Origin: Stutzerimonas sp. S1
Lineage (GTDB): Bacteria; Pseudomonadota; Gammaproteobacteria; Pseudomonadales; Pseudomonadaceae
DNA: 64,000 nucleotides
Assembly (NCBI RefSeq): GCF_025966695.1
Contig: NZ_JAOEIY010000007.1
Span: forward strand, 76,918 to 140,917
Direction of reading: 5' to 3'
Made by a program: the position numbers and the translations under genes. Within the stretch, counting starts at the first letter, position 1. Every line of letters starts with the position of its first letter. Below, piece after piece: positions 8,548 through 17,465 of this stretch. The notes under the pieces are model-generated. The model saw only the letters and a program-made list of their open reading frames with translations. It did not search any database and was not told where the DNA came from.

Positions 8548-8867
8548 TGATTCTCTCCGTTTTGAGCGGTTCTGGGCTCCCGGCTGTTAAGGGTGCTGGT
8601 TGTGGTTTCAAGCCACACACGGCCGGCCTCAAGCGCCCCAGGGAAGGGGAAACGCGACGGGGTGGCCCTGTACGACTAAACAACAACCAACCTCTCAGAA
8701 ATGCTCATAAATAGCGAAAGGTCGTGGCGCGAATTACCCGCGATGGGCCAGCGGCCGGGGTCACAGTACCTTGGGTCTCGCGTAAGTCGGAGCTAGTAGC
8801 TGCTGGGAATCCAGCGCTTCGGAACTCAGACTCCAGCACCAAGCGCTGCTGTACGCGTGCCGAGTTG
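8548..8867. other. Apparently non-coding stretch in the element
   Basis: No ORF here has both a ribosome-binding site and a recognisable product. TGTGG-TTTCAAG-CCACA near 8603-8620 can form a hairpin. The 83-codon plus-strand ORF at 8724-8975 runs into the next gene on the other strand and looks fortuitous. The stretch may be a deletion scar between the excision and tail modules. Confidence 0.4.
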
Positions 8868-9377
8868 CTAAGAAATAGTAGGTATGGGCATTGTCATTAT
8901 TGCGACCTCGGGAGCATTACTAGCCCCGGCCAATTCACGACGACGCCAGCGTGCGGCAGTCATGGCCTTCGATAGGTCAGTGGTAACCATGTGCACTCGA
9001 AATAATGCATAGCCATTGCTGCTCGGGAAGAAACCTAAGTCCTTAGGATCGAGACCGTTATCAGCGGCTATTTGTGCAGCAAGTTGTTTGCTTGGCATCT
9101 CTGCCACTACTTGAATAGGCTCTACTACAGACAGATATGATCCTTCCGTGCAGGCGTCATCGATCTGGACAGTGCAAAGCCTGTGCTTGTCCTCGACTTC
9201 ATCGGTCGTAAAATCAGCATCTGTAAACGCATGGATACGAACTGAAAGATCTTCAAATCTTGCCAGAAGCCGATCTACTGCTTGCCCCGCCTCGGTCGCT
9301 GTTAAGAACGGCCCGAAATGCGGGAGCTTCACCAGTTCGTGCTTTGCCTCAACCGAAAATAGATACCTGTTTGCCAT
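8868..9377 (-). CDS. Unknown phage-module protein after the tape measure
   Basis: A 169-residue soluble protein with no recognised domain. The ATG overlaps the tape-measure stop (TAATG), so it is translationally coupled to it. The N-terminal half (ANRYLFSVEAKHELVKLPHF) and the middle (VVEPIQVVAEMPSKQLAAQIAADNGLDPKD) look globular; the tail is Pro/Thr/Ile-rich. It sits where a minor tail protein is usual, but nothing in the sequence proves that role. Confidence 0.6.
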   Translation of the reverse strand: MANRYLFSVEAKHELVKLPHFGPFLTATEAGQAVDRLLARFEDLSVRIHAFTDADFTTDEVEDKHRLCTVQIDDACTEGSYLSVVEPIQVVAEMPSKQLAAQIAADNGLDPKDLGFFPSSNGYALFRVHMVTTDLSKAMTAARWRRRELAGASNAPEVAIMTMPIPTIS

Positions 9378-11347
9378 TAAGAGCCCCGATGGGTACGTCC
9401 AAACTTACGTGCCGTACTGCTCAACAAACGGTCGAACTGATCAGCCTCCGCAAGCATCGTATACGTTTCGCCGCCTGGTAGCGTGAGATTAACCACCCCT
9501 CGGCTTGGCTCAGAAGTCATCGTGTCCAGGCCGGCCACTGTTCCGATCATTCCGCCATCGGCAAACCGAGGGATCGATAAGCCACGATTGAGCAGGTCCA
9601 GCGCGTTCTTGCCCAGTTTGCGAACTGCCGCCGCACGGATGACGTACTCGCCATTCGATAAAAGTGCGGGGATGCTGTCGCTGGTACCGGTGCCAGGGCC
9701 GCTGATGTATCCGCCAGTGGCGTAGCCAGTTGGCTCGGGGCCAGGGTCTTGCAGGGTGTATGGGTTTAAGACGTCCGTGCCACCGCCCCCGAACGTAACC
9801 GGGATAACGATCTTTTGCCCGGCCAGCCGTGTGATCTGCTCCTTTACCGCGTCCAGACTGGCCTGATCCATCTCGAGCGAAACCGGGCTTTTCTTCAGCT
9901 TTTCCAGCTCGGCCTGCAGATACTTGGCGCCGGCCTGCGCTTTGTCGAACGCTTCCTGCATACCGTCGAGCATCTTAGAATCTGCCGTCTGCTCAATGGT
10001 CTGGAGCTCCTTAATGAAACCCTCGAAGCCGTACGTATTGCCGCCCGCTGCAGCCAGGTCTTGCAGCATCTTGAGTGCGGCCTGCGCCTGCTGCTTTGCC
10101 CCTTCAAGGTCACCGGCCTGAAGCGCTTCACGGGCGCCAACTTTCAACGATTGAGCCGCACCGTAGGATGGGTCGCCAGCGGTACCGGCTTTTATCGAAG
10201 CCAGAGCGTCGGCGTATCGCTCGTAGGTGTCGAGCTGTGCCTGCTTGGCTTTCTCGAGATCGGCTGCCGCGGTTTTCTCAAGCGCTACCTGCTTTTTAAG
10301 CACCGTCTCAGTAGCAGCGATCACTTTCTTTTGGCTTAGCTCGGTGTCGGCAACATCCTTGGCGCGCAGTAGCGCCATTTCAGCAGTGTGCAAACTAAAC
10401 AGCTCTTCTCGGTAGCCATATTGATCCGCTTCAGCTTTAACCGCGCCCTGTTGTGCGCCTCGCCCAAAAACGAGCAGGTTCAATGCACCATCCAGCACCT
10501 TCGGGGAGCTAAGGAGTCGGAACGTTTCGGAGAACTTGTCGAGCCAGCTCGGCGCCTTGGTCGCTGACACCTTTGCAAGCACGCCGGAGAGCCGGTCAAT
10601 TGATCCGGCGAAGGTGTCGGTTACGCCAGCAGCTTCATTCGTCTTTCCAATGATGCCGGTGAGCTGGTTGCCGAAGCCATCTAGCGCTCCACCTACGTCG
10701 TTCAGGGACTTATGGAAACTATCAATGCTCCTTACCGTTTCCTCATCAAGCACCCGGCCGAGTTCGGTTGCGTGGTCGCCCATCGCTTCGAGTTTTGCAG
10801 CGTTATCCGTGAGAAGGGGCAGCAGTAAGGAGGCGTCATCCGCGATGGCCTCAAGGTAAAACGTCATCTCGGAGTGAGAGAGGTTGGCGCGCTGCAATGT
10901 CCTTACATATAGCTGCAGAGCATCGGGGCCGGAAAGCTTACGGAACTGCTCAGCGGTTACGCCTGCGGCCGGAGCGATCTTCTCGAAGAAATCTTTAAGC
11001 TCGCCACCTCCCGTTTGCAGGAAGTCGCCTACCTTGTCCTGAACGTCTTTGAAGATATCGCCAAGCTTGTCCTGCTCTATGCCCAGCGAGCGTGCCGCAT
11101 AGCTCCACTTCTGGAAGGCTTCGGCGCTGGTGTTCGAAGCCTGAGCAAGCCGATTCATTTCCGAAACCGCACGCGCTGACTCGGCAATCCACGCAGCGAA
11201 GGCTCCGGAGCCAAGCGCGGCGATAATGGCAGCACCGGCGGCTTTCGCCTCGCGGCTCATCTTCCCAAGGTCACGGTTTACCTGGTCGAAAGCTTTCTTC
11301 GAGTTGTTCTTACCGTCGATGACCAGTTGAGTCTTGACTGTGCTCAT
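9377..11347 (-). CDS. Phage tail tape-measure protein
   Basis: A 656-residue protein. The N-terminal region (VDQ-type VKTQLVIDGKNNSKKAFDQ) and the Ala/Gly hydrophobic stretch AAGAAIIAALGSGAFAAWIA are typical of tape-measure proteins. Long coiled coil follows (about 330-500). The C-terminal part has the often-seen GTGTSDSIPALLSNGEYVI and RFADGGMIGTVAG segments. It would set tail length and help DNA entry. It is short for a long-tailed phage, and no other tail gene except possible flankers is present. ATG overlaps the preceding gene by 4 bp. There is no sign of the usual frameshifted chaperone pair upstream. Confidence 0.85.
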   Translation of the reverse strand: MSTVKTQLVIDGKNNSKKAFDQVNRDLGKMSREAKAAGAAIIAALGSGAFAAWIAESARAVSEMNRLAQASNTSAEAFQKWSYAARSLGIEQDKLGDIFKDVQDKVGDFLQTGGGELKDFFEKIAPAAGVTAEQFRKLSGPDALQLYVRTLQRANLSHSEMTFYLEAIADDASLLLPLLTDNAAKLEAMGDHATELGRVLDEETVRSIDSFHKSLNDVGGALDGFGNQLTGIIGKTNEAAGVTDTFAGSIDRLSGVLAKVSATKAPSWLDKFSETFRLLSSPKVLDGALNLLVFGRGAQQGAVKAEADQYGYREELFSLHTAEMALLRAKDVADTELSQKKVIAATETVLKKQVALEKTAAADLEKAKQAQLDTYERYADALASIKAGTAGDPSYGAAQSLKVGAREALQAGDLEGAKQQAQAALKMLQDLAAAGGNTYGFEGFIKELQTIEQTADSKMLDGMQEAFDKAQAGAKYLQAELEKLKKSPVSLEMDQASLDAVKEQITRLAGQKIVIPVTFGGGGTDVLNPYTLQDPGPEPTGYATGGYISGPGTGTSDSIPALLSNGEYVIRAAAVRKLGKNALDLLNRGLSIPRFADGGMIGTVAGLDTMTSEPSRGVVNLTLPGGETYTMLAEADQFDRLLSSTARKFGRTHRGS

Positions 11348-11553
11348 TGAACGGTTCCTCCCGAGAGTTGCCGGCTGACGTCACGGGCGAACGTTCGAAA
11401 CCGCTCCCTAGCATCGCCGTCGCCGGCAAGCGCTCGCTCTATCAGGTTGATGTGTTCGCGGTGCTCTTTCAGGCAGGTTTCCAACAGGGCGTCGAGATAG
11501 TCAATAGCAAGCTGTTCAATGTTCACGAGTAGCTCCGATTCAAGTCTGGCCAT
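11344..11553 (-). CDS. Small coupled protein between S49 protease and tape measure
   Basis: A 69-residue, highly charged helical protein (ELLVNIEQLAIDYLDALLE, KEHREHINLIERAL). I chose ATG 11553, which overlaps the S49 stop as TGATG, rather than the longer reading from 11586. Its stop overlaps the tape-measure start as ATGA. No family recognised; the position suggests a chaperone- or assembly-type protein, which is inference. Confidence 0.6.
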   Translation of the reverse strand: MARLESELLVNIEQLAIDYLDALLETCLKEHREHINLIERALAGDGDARERFRTFARDVSRQLSGGTVQ

Positions 11554-12515
11554 CAGTGGAGGCGCCGTGCCGTGCGTTGCCGCCATATGCTGTCAGTAGT
11601 TACCGATCGTTCCAGCGAGTCCGGTCCCGCGGGCGCGGCTGTCGTTTCGACAGGAGCGTTACGGTTCAAACACCCGGGAACGGGGGGATTTGATTTAGCG
11701 GTCCGCGGGGCGACGGCCTTCTTGACCGGCTCGCTCTGCACGAAGGGCGTGCCGGCGTTAAGACTGGCGACCAAGCCATCAAGCGACCCGAGGCTATGGG
11801 CGAGGCCCGCCTTTACTGCGGCCGCTCCGACTTTCGTGCCGCCGTGATCTCCCATCTTTAGCAGCTGGTCGGGCTTAACCCCGAGGTTACGGGCAACGCG
11901 CTGAGCGAAAAACTCGCCAAGGGCATCGATCGGTCCAGCAACCACGGCTCGACCTTTCTCGGTGCTGAGGTTGGGCCGCTTGTTCGGGGCGTTCCGGCTG
12001 ACAATCGGTGCAGGCCCGGTGGGTTTTCTGAAGGATGCAGCTGCTCCAATCCCCCCCACCAGGGCCGTGGCATCGATGATGATTTGGCTGGCTGCGCTGG
12101 CGATCCAGTAAGCCGCGCTGGCGCCGGTTCCGCCGATGTATGCGACGACCTTCTTCTTGCTCCGGCCTGCGTAGATTGTTTCGGCCAGTTCGCTAATCCC
12201 GCTCGCCTCGCCGCCCGGGCTGTCGATGTTGAGCACGATTGCCTTGATAGCGGCATTATCGAGAGCGGCCCGGAAATCGAGTGCAAGCACCTCTGTGCTG
12301 ACATAACGAGAGTTGGCATAACGAAGAATCGGGCCAATTACATTGAGGACGGCCACCGCGTTCCGCACTGTGACCGTGTGCGTTCCTATCATCCGCGGGC
12401 CGGTGTGTCCGTTCATGGCTTCAATGGCTTTTAGAGGGTGCTCGTATCCACTCGAAGCACTCGACAACATGAGCCATGGGCGGCCGTCTGCGAATCCGTA
12501 TTCATAGCAATTCAT
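11553..12515 (-). CDS. Phage S49 (SppA/ClpP-fold) peptidase
   Basis: A 320-residue serine peptidase. Residues 50-230 carry the crotonase/ClpP-like fold: NIDSPGGEASG at about 97, the nucleophile Ser133 in GGTGASAAYW, the VGGIGA turn near 155, and a candidate general base Lys179 in APNKRPN. Phage members of this family mature the capsid by cutting scaffold. The last 70 or so residues are Pro/Ala-rich and unlike the catalytic domain; they may be a remnant scaffold or linker. No capsid gene follows: the next genes are a 69-residue protein and the tape measure, which suggests a deletion. Confidence 0.85.
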   Translation of the reverse strand: MNCYEYGFADGRPWLMLSSASSGYEHPLKAIEAMNGHTGPRMIGTHTVTVRNAVAVLNVIGPILRYANSRYVSTEVLALDFRAALDNAAIKAIVLNIDSPGGEASGISELAETIYAGRSKKKVVAYIGGTGASAAYWIASAASQIIIDATALVGGIGAAASFRKPTGPAPIVSRNAPNKRPNLSTEKGRAVVAGPIDALGEFFAQRVARNLGVKPDQLLKMGDHGGTKVGAAAVKAGLAHSLGSLDGLVASLNAGTPFVQSEPVKKAVAPRTAKSNPPVPGCLNRNAPVETTAAPAGPDSLERSVTTDSIWRQRTARRLH

Positions 12516-12673
12516 GGCAGTGTCTTTTCCGAGATACGGCTGTTGATTGAAGGCATGACAGGTTCGTGCTTGGTGCCGGCCGCCGCTCCCGAGGGTCCCC
12601 GATGCAGGAGGTGGAGCGCGCCGGCTGTCGGGGTTACTACGCCACTGGCCGACTGGGCGCCTTGCAGGTTTAC

Positions 12674-13528
12674 TCAGGGACGCAGCGCGTCGACATCAAT
12701 GGCGCCGCTGGAATCTCGTACTTGCCTGGCAGTAATCCGCGCACCACCGTCCCTCGCAGTGAGCGGAATGTGCAGGTCATCCATCGCCCGAGAGTTGCGG
12801 CTGACCGCCCAATCCACGGCGAGGATCTGAGCAGCCAGCTCCGACATCTCGCTTGCCATCGCGTCCCAACGTGCGCCGAGTTTGTGGCGTACGGCGAGCA
12901 GCCGGCGCTCACGGGCGCCTTCAAAGCGCTGCCGTTCGGCGGTACGCTTCTGCTCAATCGAATCGACCTGACTTTGCAGTGCTTGGAGGATGACGGCCTG
13001 CCGAGCGGTCTTACGCTGGATCTGCTCAAGCGCTTCGGAACGACCATTTAGCGTGTCCAGGGCGGCGGTTTCTTCAGACTCGCTGCCCTGCGCGATTGCG
13101 GCTGCGTAGGCCTCTGCAGCTTGGTTCTCGCTCTGTTTGGCCTCAGCGAGTTCTGCATCGGCAGCGGCTTGCAGCTTGGCCAGTTTGGCGCTCGCCTTTT
13201 CATAGTCAGCATCAAGCGCCGCCAGCGCTTTGCCTGCCGCGTCCATTTCTTTCTTGGCGGCCTTGATGTCTGCGTCGGCGCTATCTCGCGCCGCCTTCCA
13301 ATTCAGCAGGTCGTCGCGCTTCACGATTTCGCGGCCGAGCCGATCAATCTCGCCTTCAGTGGCGCGGAGCTCGTCGTGCATCCCGCTGATAGGACGCTTG
13401 GAGGCCTTGCTGTCGTTCGTTGCGGCTTCGATGTCACTTCGCAGGGCATCAGCGAGCGCGTGCGCTTCTTCAAGCTGATCTTCGAGGGTGGGTTCTTGAG
13501 GCTCGCTGAGCAGTTTCAGTCCGAACAC
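12674..13528 (-). CDS. Long coiled-coil protein, phage module
   Basis: A 284-residue protein, mostly continuous coiled coil (about 15-215; heptad-like runs rich in Ala, Glu, Lys, Gln and Asp), with a short globular C-terminus (DDLHIPLTARDGGARITARQ). GTG start after AAGGAG. The fold could fit a scaffold-type or structural protein; I do not recognise a family. It lies 158 bp upstream of the S49 protease on the same strand, so a scaffold cut by that protease is conceivable but unproven. Confidence 0.65.
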   Translation of the reverse strand: MFGLKLLSEPQEPTLEDQLEEAHALADALRSDIEAATNDSKASKRPISGMHDELRATEGEIDRLGREIVKRDDLLNWKAARDSADADIKAAKKEMDAAGKALAALDADYEKASAKLAKLQAAADAELAEAKQSENQAAEAYAAAIAQGSESEETAALDTLNGRSEALEQIQRKTARQAVILQALQSQVDSIEQKRTAERQRFEGARERRLLAVRHKLGARWDAMASEMSELAAQILAVDWAVSRNSRAMDDLHIPLTARDGGARITARQVRDSSGAIDVDALRP

Positions 13529-13544
13529 GGTATGTCTCCTTGGG

Positions 13545-13754
13545 TCAGGCGTCTTCGATCGAGACGCTGCTGCGATTGAGTAAGAGAGCTTCAGTCAGGC
13601 GCTCGGCCCGGCTGAATGCGCTCTCCTGGCTATCGCCTTGGAGCACTGCCAGGGTCCGGCCGTCGTGCTTTAGGCGAGCGTGATACTTCGGTGCAAACCC
13701 GTTGTGGAAGGGGCTTGGCTGCGGGTCATGCGCGGTGATGGCGAGCGCGCTCAT
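13545..13754 (-). CDS. Small phage protein, unknown
   Basis: A 69-residue basic protein with a beta-like core (KYHARLKHDGRTLAVLQGDS) and a helix (ESAFSRAERLTEALLLNRS). Coupled by ATGA overlap to the gene upstream (13751). No family recognised. Confidence 0.55.
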   Translation of the reverse strand: MSALAITAHDPQPSPFHNGFAPKYHARLKHDGRTLAVLQGDSQESAFSRAERLTEALLLNRSSVSIEDA

Positions 13755-13936
13755 CGGGTCGCCGGGAGCAGGTCGTAGCTGCTCAGGTAAGCCAGGTCGA
13801 CCACGCGGATATCGACGCCAACGCCAAAGACGCGAATGCGGCCAGAGGGAAGCGTTTCAATGTGCAGGCCTCGCTGCTCGGCGAGCCGCTGTATCTCGTC
13901 GCGCTTGTTTGCGAGCTGTGCGGCTCTGGTGCTCAT
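13751..13936 (-). CDS. Small phage protein, unknown
   Basis: A 61-residue protein. A charged helix (AAQLANKRDEIQRLAEQRG) is followed by a beta segment (HIETLPSGRIRVFGVGVDIRV). ATGA overlaps at both ends tie it to the 13545 and 13933 genes in one operon. No family recognised. Confidence 0.55.
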   Translation of the reverse strand: MSTRAAQLANKRDEIQRLAEQRGLHIETLPSGRIRVFGVGVDIRVVDLAYLSSYDLLPATR

Positions 13937-14121
13937 ACGAAAAGCTCCCGGCAGCTGACGAAGGGTTTGTTCTCGCTAAGTGCGATGAGAAGGGCGCTGG
14001 CTGGAATGCTGCCCTTATCTGCCGCATCACGAATGCGTGACCACGCTGCGGTTAGTTCGGCGCGGTTAGGGCGCACTTGGCGGCCTCTCGGCTTGTCGAT
14101 CGTGTTCATTAGCTGACTCAT
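13933..14121 (-). CDS. Small phage protein, unknown, first gene of operon
   Basis: A 62-residue basic helical protein (NRAELTAAWSRIRDAADKGSIP). ATG 14121 or ATG 14109 are both possible starts; the ribosome-binding site is weak. It opens the leftward operon 13933 to 8868. Confidence 0.5.
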   Translation of the reverse strand: MSQLMNTIDKPRGRQVRPNRAELTAAWSRIRDAADKGSIPASALLIALSENKPFVSCRELFV

Positions 14122-14359
14122 GTAAAGCAACAATACATGTCGTTCAAGTAGTCATATTACTCTCGATCTGGCCTTATGCAAGCTTTTTACTGGTTGGGCA
14201 TCCAGTATTTTGTGGGTGCGGTATGTCCTGGTCGCGGGGGCTGCGATAGCGTCAGGAGGAAGAACCTGTGCGAAAACTAGACACGTCAGATTCCTCCGGG
14301 GGAGACAACCACGCGCTTTATGGCTAGCGTTTGGCTATCACATACAGGGAGGTATTCAG

Positions 14360-14716
14360 GTGGAAATCAACGTAACGGCTGTCGAGCGAGCTGTTCGGCT
14401 ATTCGCACTGCCAACGGCACTCATGCTGCTTGGGCTGATTCTGCTGGTCTTCACAGGCGGCGCGATGGACACCCTTAGCCCGATGCTGCGGCCGACGCTT
14501 GAGGCTGTGATTGTCCCTGTCAGGTGGTTTCTGGCTGGACTATCGTGCTGGGGCGCTCTTTGGTTCGCCTGGCGCTTGCTCCTCATGTACCGATGGGAGA
14601 ACGGCGCCGATGGCGGTTGTCATCGATGCGGCGGCTTCGTCAGGCACCTTGAGGGCCGCTGGGGTGATTACAGCAAGTGCATGATGTGCGGCGGGACCAA
14701 ATCGGGGCATCACTAA
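14360..14716 (+). CDS. Two-helix membrane protein with C-terminal zinc ribbon
   Basis: A 118-residue protein. Two hydrophobic helices (about 14-35, ALPTALMLLGLILLVFTGG, and 51-72, VRWFLAGLSCWGALWFAWRLLL) are followed by a cytosolic tail with CHRCGG ... CMMCGG, a C-x2-C ... C-x2-C zinc ribbon, ending KSGHH. GTG 14360 has GGGAGG 7 bp upstream; the longer reading from 14210 lacks a site. It is convergent with the SRAP gene and the only rightward gene in this stretch. No family recognised. The plan resembles small membrane-tethered nucleic-acid- or sensor-type proteins. Confidence 0.65.
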   Translation: MEINVTAVERAVRLFALPTALMLLGLILLVFTGGAMDTLSPMLRPTLEAVIVPVRWFLAGLSCWGALWFAWRLLLMYRWENGADGGCHRCGGFVRHLEGRWGDYSKCMMCGGTKSGHH

Positions 14717-14746
14717 CAGCGCCTGCTGGGAGGCCCGAGCCTAGGA

Positions 14747-15451
14747 TCAGAGCAAGGGTGAGGATGTCGGCTCGATCAAATGCCGGCCTTCATTGCGAAC
14801 GTTCCCGACCGCCTTATCTACAGCGAACCATTCGAAGGCGTCGACCGGTAATGCCAAGTCGCGAGCCAGTTCCTCGGCTCGTTCTAAAGACAGGTCCGGC
14901 TCGATCCATTCTCGCGCGCGGTCAGCCTCAAACACGACAGGCCGTCGATCATGGATGTCCAGCATCCCCTGGTCGCTGTCGGCGGTGATGATTACGAACC
15001 CATCCCCGTTGCGATCGGTCAGGCCGGTGCGATCCAGCTGAGCCAGCGCGGCGAACCATAGCGGCGCGCCGTCCTTGCGACGGATGTAGTAAGGCTGTTT
15101 CTTCTTCGGGTCGGTGGCGTCTTTTACCCACTCGAACCACCCATCTGCCGCAACTAGCGTTCGACCGGTGGCCCAGATGTCTCGGAAAAACCGGCTGGTC
15201 GCTGCCGTCTCGACACGCGCGTTGATGGCTGGCGGTCGTTTTCCCATTGCCCAAAATGGCTGATAGCCCCACGGTAACCGCGCCATCCGTAAGCCGGTGT
15301 CTGTCTCGTAGAAGATCATTACCTTCGAGCGCGGCGTTACGTTGAAGCGACCTATCGGCTCTGGATCGATGCCGCTCTCGATCGGCTTGTCATAGCGCAG
15401 CGCATCCAGGTACTCGACCGCTGTTCGGTACTGTGTAAAGCGACCGCACAT
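14747..15451 (-). CDS. SRAP / YedK-HMCES family abasic-site protein
   Basis: A 234-residue protein. Cys2 (MCGRF) is the nucleophile that crosslinks to abasic sites in single-stranded DNA. Other catalytic residues are Asn77 in AINARVET, Glu107 in DGWFEW and His167 in DIHDRRPVVF. Family members shield abasic sites so that they are not broken or bypassed with error. It is divergent from umuDC, with a LexA-type box in the shared 100-bp promoter, so both sides should be induced by DNA damage. Length is normal for the family. Confidence 0.92.
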   Translation of the reverse strand: MCGRFTQYRTAVEYLDALRYDKPIESGIDPEPIGRFNVTPRSKVMIFYETDTGLRMARLPWGYQPFWAMGKRPPAINARVETAATSRFFRDIWATGRTLVAADGWFEWVKDATDPKKKQPYYIRRKDGAPLWFAALAQLDRTGLTDRNGDGFVIITADSDQGMLDIHDRRPVVFEADRAREWIEPDLSLERAEELARDLALPVDAFEWFAVDKAVGNVRNEGRHLIEPTSSPLL

Positions 15452-15517
15452 ATCCCCTCCAGCCTGCTATCGGATGGCTGCCTTACTTCATTGACCGCAT
15501 GAAGTGCTCGCGGTTTA

Positions 15518-15533
15518 CTGTACACATATACAG
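15518..15533. promoter_or_regulatory. LexA-type SOS box shared by SRAP gene and umuDC
   Basis: CTGTACACATATACAG: perfect CTGT-N8-ACAG with an AT-rich, near-palindromic centre. It lies 18 bp before umuD and 66 bp before the SRAP start, so one operator can control both directions. Confidence 0.9.
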
Positions 15534-15551
15534 TAATCGCAGAGCAGTATC

Positions 15552-15977
15552 ATGCGCGCCACTATCCTCGGCCAGCTTGGCCCGTCGTCAACATTCCTCC
15601 AGTTCGTCGACACTCGCGTTCCAGCGGGCTTTCCTTCGCCCGCGGCGGACTATGAGGAGGTCACGCTATCTATTGATGAGCTGGTCGACCTGCGTACGCC
15701 ACACGTCTATCTGGTGAGGGTAGAGGGTCCCAGTATGGTCGGCGCCGGCATTTACGACGGCGATGTGCTCGTGGTGAACCGGGCACTGGAGGCTCGCGCC
15801 GGGCACATTGTCGTTGCCTACGTCGACGGCGGCATGACGGTTAAACGGTTGCAGGTGTCGCAGGAAGGCGTGTGGCTGCAGGCCGAGAATCCCGATTACC
15901 GCGCGATCCGCGTTACCGAGTCCCTGCACGTTTGGGGCGTGGCCACTCACAATTTGCACCAGCTATGTTCGCGCTGA
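15552..15977 (+). CDS. umuD: UmuD-type S24 self-cleaving mutagenesis protein
   Basis: A 141-residue protein. The cleavage site is Ala25-Gly26 in VPAGFPSP. The Ser61 nucleophile lies in VEGPSMVG and the Lys98 base in GGMTVKRL. RecA filament-stimulated self-cleavage gives UmuD', the Pol V partner of UmuC. It overlaps umuC by 13 bp. The SOS box lies just upstream. Being on a mobile element, it is probably a second, portable Pol V set. Confidence 0.93.
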   Translation: MRATILGQLGPSSTFLQFVDTRVPAGFPSPAADYEEVTLSIDELVDLRTPHVYLVRVEGPSMVGAGIYDGDVLVVNRALEARAGHIVVAYVDGGMTVKRLQVSQEGVWLQAENPDYRAIRVTESLHVWGVATHNLHQLCSR

Positions 15978-17221
15978 TCGACTGCAACTCGTTCTATTGC
16001 TCCTGTGAGCGCGTCTACCGGCCGTGGCTCGATGGTGTTCCGGTCGTGGTGCTGAGCAATAACGACGGCTGCGTCATTGCCCGCACGCGAGAGGCCAAAC
16101 GGCTCGGCATTCCGATGGGCGCTCCGTATTTCCAATGGCGCGACCAGATGCGCGAGTGGGGCGTGGTCTGTTTCTCAAGCAACTATGAGCTTTACGGGCA
16201 GATGAGTGCCCGGGTGATGACGACGTTGGAGGGGATGTTTCCGCGAATCGAGGTGTACAGCATCGACGAGGCGTTCGCCGACCTGACAGGGATGACGGGC
16301 GATTTGTTGCCGCTGGGGCATGAGGCGCGGGAGCGAGTGCTGCGCTGGACCGGCATTCCGGTGGGGGTTGGAATTGGGCCGACGAAGACCTTGGCCAAGC
16401 TCGCCAACTGGGCAGCCAAGACCTGGCGCAAGTCCGGCGGGGTGATCGACCTGCGCGACCCGGAGCGACGGGACAAGCTGTTGCGGATGACAGAGGTAAG
16501 CGAAGTGTGGGGCGTTGGCCGACGGCTGACTGCTCGCCTACGCCCGCTGGGCATTCAAACGGCCTGGGATCTGGCGCAGTACGAGCCGGCGTCGCTGCGC
16601 CGCCAGTTCAGCGTGGTGCTGGAGAAAACAGCCCGGGAGCTGCGTGGGATTTCATGCCTCGAACTGGAGGAGGCGGTACCGCCCCGGCAGATGATTTGCT
16701 CCTCGAAGATGTTCGGTAGCCGCCTGCGCGACGTCGCGCCGATCCGTGAGGCGGTCGTGGCCTACGTCACCAAGGCCGCAGAGAAGCTTCGCGCACAGAA
16801 TAGCCTGGCCGGCGCGCTGCAGGTTGCGATTCGTACCGGAATGCACAACCCCAACCAGCCGCGCTACGCCAACGCAATCAGCTGCCCTCTGCCATATCCC
16901 ACCGATGACACCCGAGTGCTCGCCGCCGCGGCCGTTCGTGGGCTGGAAGCGATTTTTCGGACCGGCTACGCCTACAGCAAGGCGGAGGTACTGCTGATGG
17001 ATCTGCGTCAGCGCGGCGAATTCACTGGCGACCTGTTCGCGGATGCACCTCGACCCGGCGCCGATCGGCTGATGGAAGTTGTCGATCGCATCAATGCGCG
17101 GGAAGGCCGAGGCACGGTTCGGCTCGGGCGCATCCCAGCTACCGCTGACTGGTCAATGAAACGAGAGATGATGAGCCAGCGATACACGACACGGTGGGAT
17201 GAGCTTATGGTGGTGCGGTAG
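15965..17221 (+). CDS. umuC: UmuC, Y-family DNA polymerase V catalytic subunit
   Basis: A 418-residue polymerase. Palm motifs are [14 protein letters not shown] at the N-terminus (first acidic residue) and [10 protein letters not shown] (about residue 100, the catalytic SIDE). A helix-hairpin-helix thumb follows ([16 protein letters not shown]), then the little-finger domain and the C-terminal UmuD'-binding region. Start ATG 15965 lies inside umuD. It bypasses lesions with low fidelity. A decayed copy of its last 150 bp lies at 19887-20045. Confidence 0.95.
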   Translation: MFALIDCNSFYCSCERVYRPWLDGVPVVVLSNNDGCVIARTREAKRLGIPMGAPYFQWRDQMREWGVVCFSSNYELYGQMSARVMTTLEGMFPRIEVYSIDEAFADLTGMTGDLLPLGHEARERVLRWTGIPVGVGIGPTKTLAKLANWAAKTWRKSGGVIDLRDPERRDKLLRMTEVSEVWGVGRRLTARLRPLGIQTAWDLAQYEPASLRRQFSVVLEKTARELRGISCLELEEAVPPRQMICSSKMFGSRLRDVAPIREAVVAYVTKAAEKLRAQNSLAGALQVAIRTGMHNPNQPRYANAISCPLPYPTDDTRVLAAAAVRGLEAIFRTGYAYSKAEVLLMDLRQRGEFTGDLFADAPRPGADRLMEVVDRINAREGRGTVRLGRIPATADWSMKREMMSQRYTTRWDELMVVR

Positions 17222-17254
17222 GCCATCATTGGAGCGAGGCCTCAGCTGGCGGTA

Positions 17255-17280
17255 CAAAAAAGCCCCGCTTACGCGAGGCC
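17255..17280 (-). terminator. Terminator of the zeta-toxin operon
   Basis: On the minus strand GCCTCGC-GTAA-GCGGGGC (one mismatch) is followed by TTTTTT. It lies 24 bp after the 53-residue ORF. It may also slow umuC transcripts. Confidence 0.65.
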
Positions 17281-17303
17281 TTAGCATCATTCTGAGGGCG
17301 CGT

Positions 17304-17465
17304 TTAGCGCGCGCGCACTGACTCAAGTACTTCCCGCTGACGCTTCGTGGCCTGAGTAATCACGGTATTGTAAACGCGCTTCTTCTCGTCCGATTTTGCG
17401 TTGCGGATAAAATCGGCAAACGCGCTTTTCGTTTCTTTCCGAGATGTCTGCAGAAACCCGATCAT
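17304..17465 (-). CDS. 53-residue basic protein coupled to the zeta toxin
   Basis: Reads MIGFLQTSRKETKSAF..., 53 residues, very rich in Lys/Arg and predicted fully helical (SDEKKRVYNTVITQATKRQR). Its ATG overlaps the toxin stop as ATGA, and a terminator follows. It is too short for usual ORF cut-offs. It could be the antitoxin of an inverted toxin-antitoxin pair or an accessory peptide. No family is recognised and no epsilon- or PezA-like gene is present upstream. Confidence 0.65.
   Translation of the reverse strand: MIGFLQTSRKETKSAFADFIRNAKSDEKKRVYNTVITQATKRQREVLESVRAR

Noticed and set aside
8724-8975. 83-codon plus-strand ORF in the element
   Set aside because: No start site, overlaps a coupled gene on the other strand, Cys-rich nonsense at the end.
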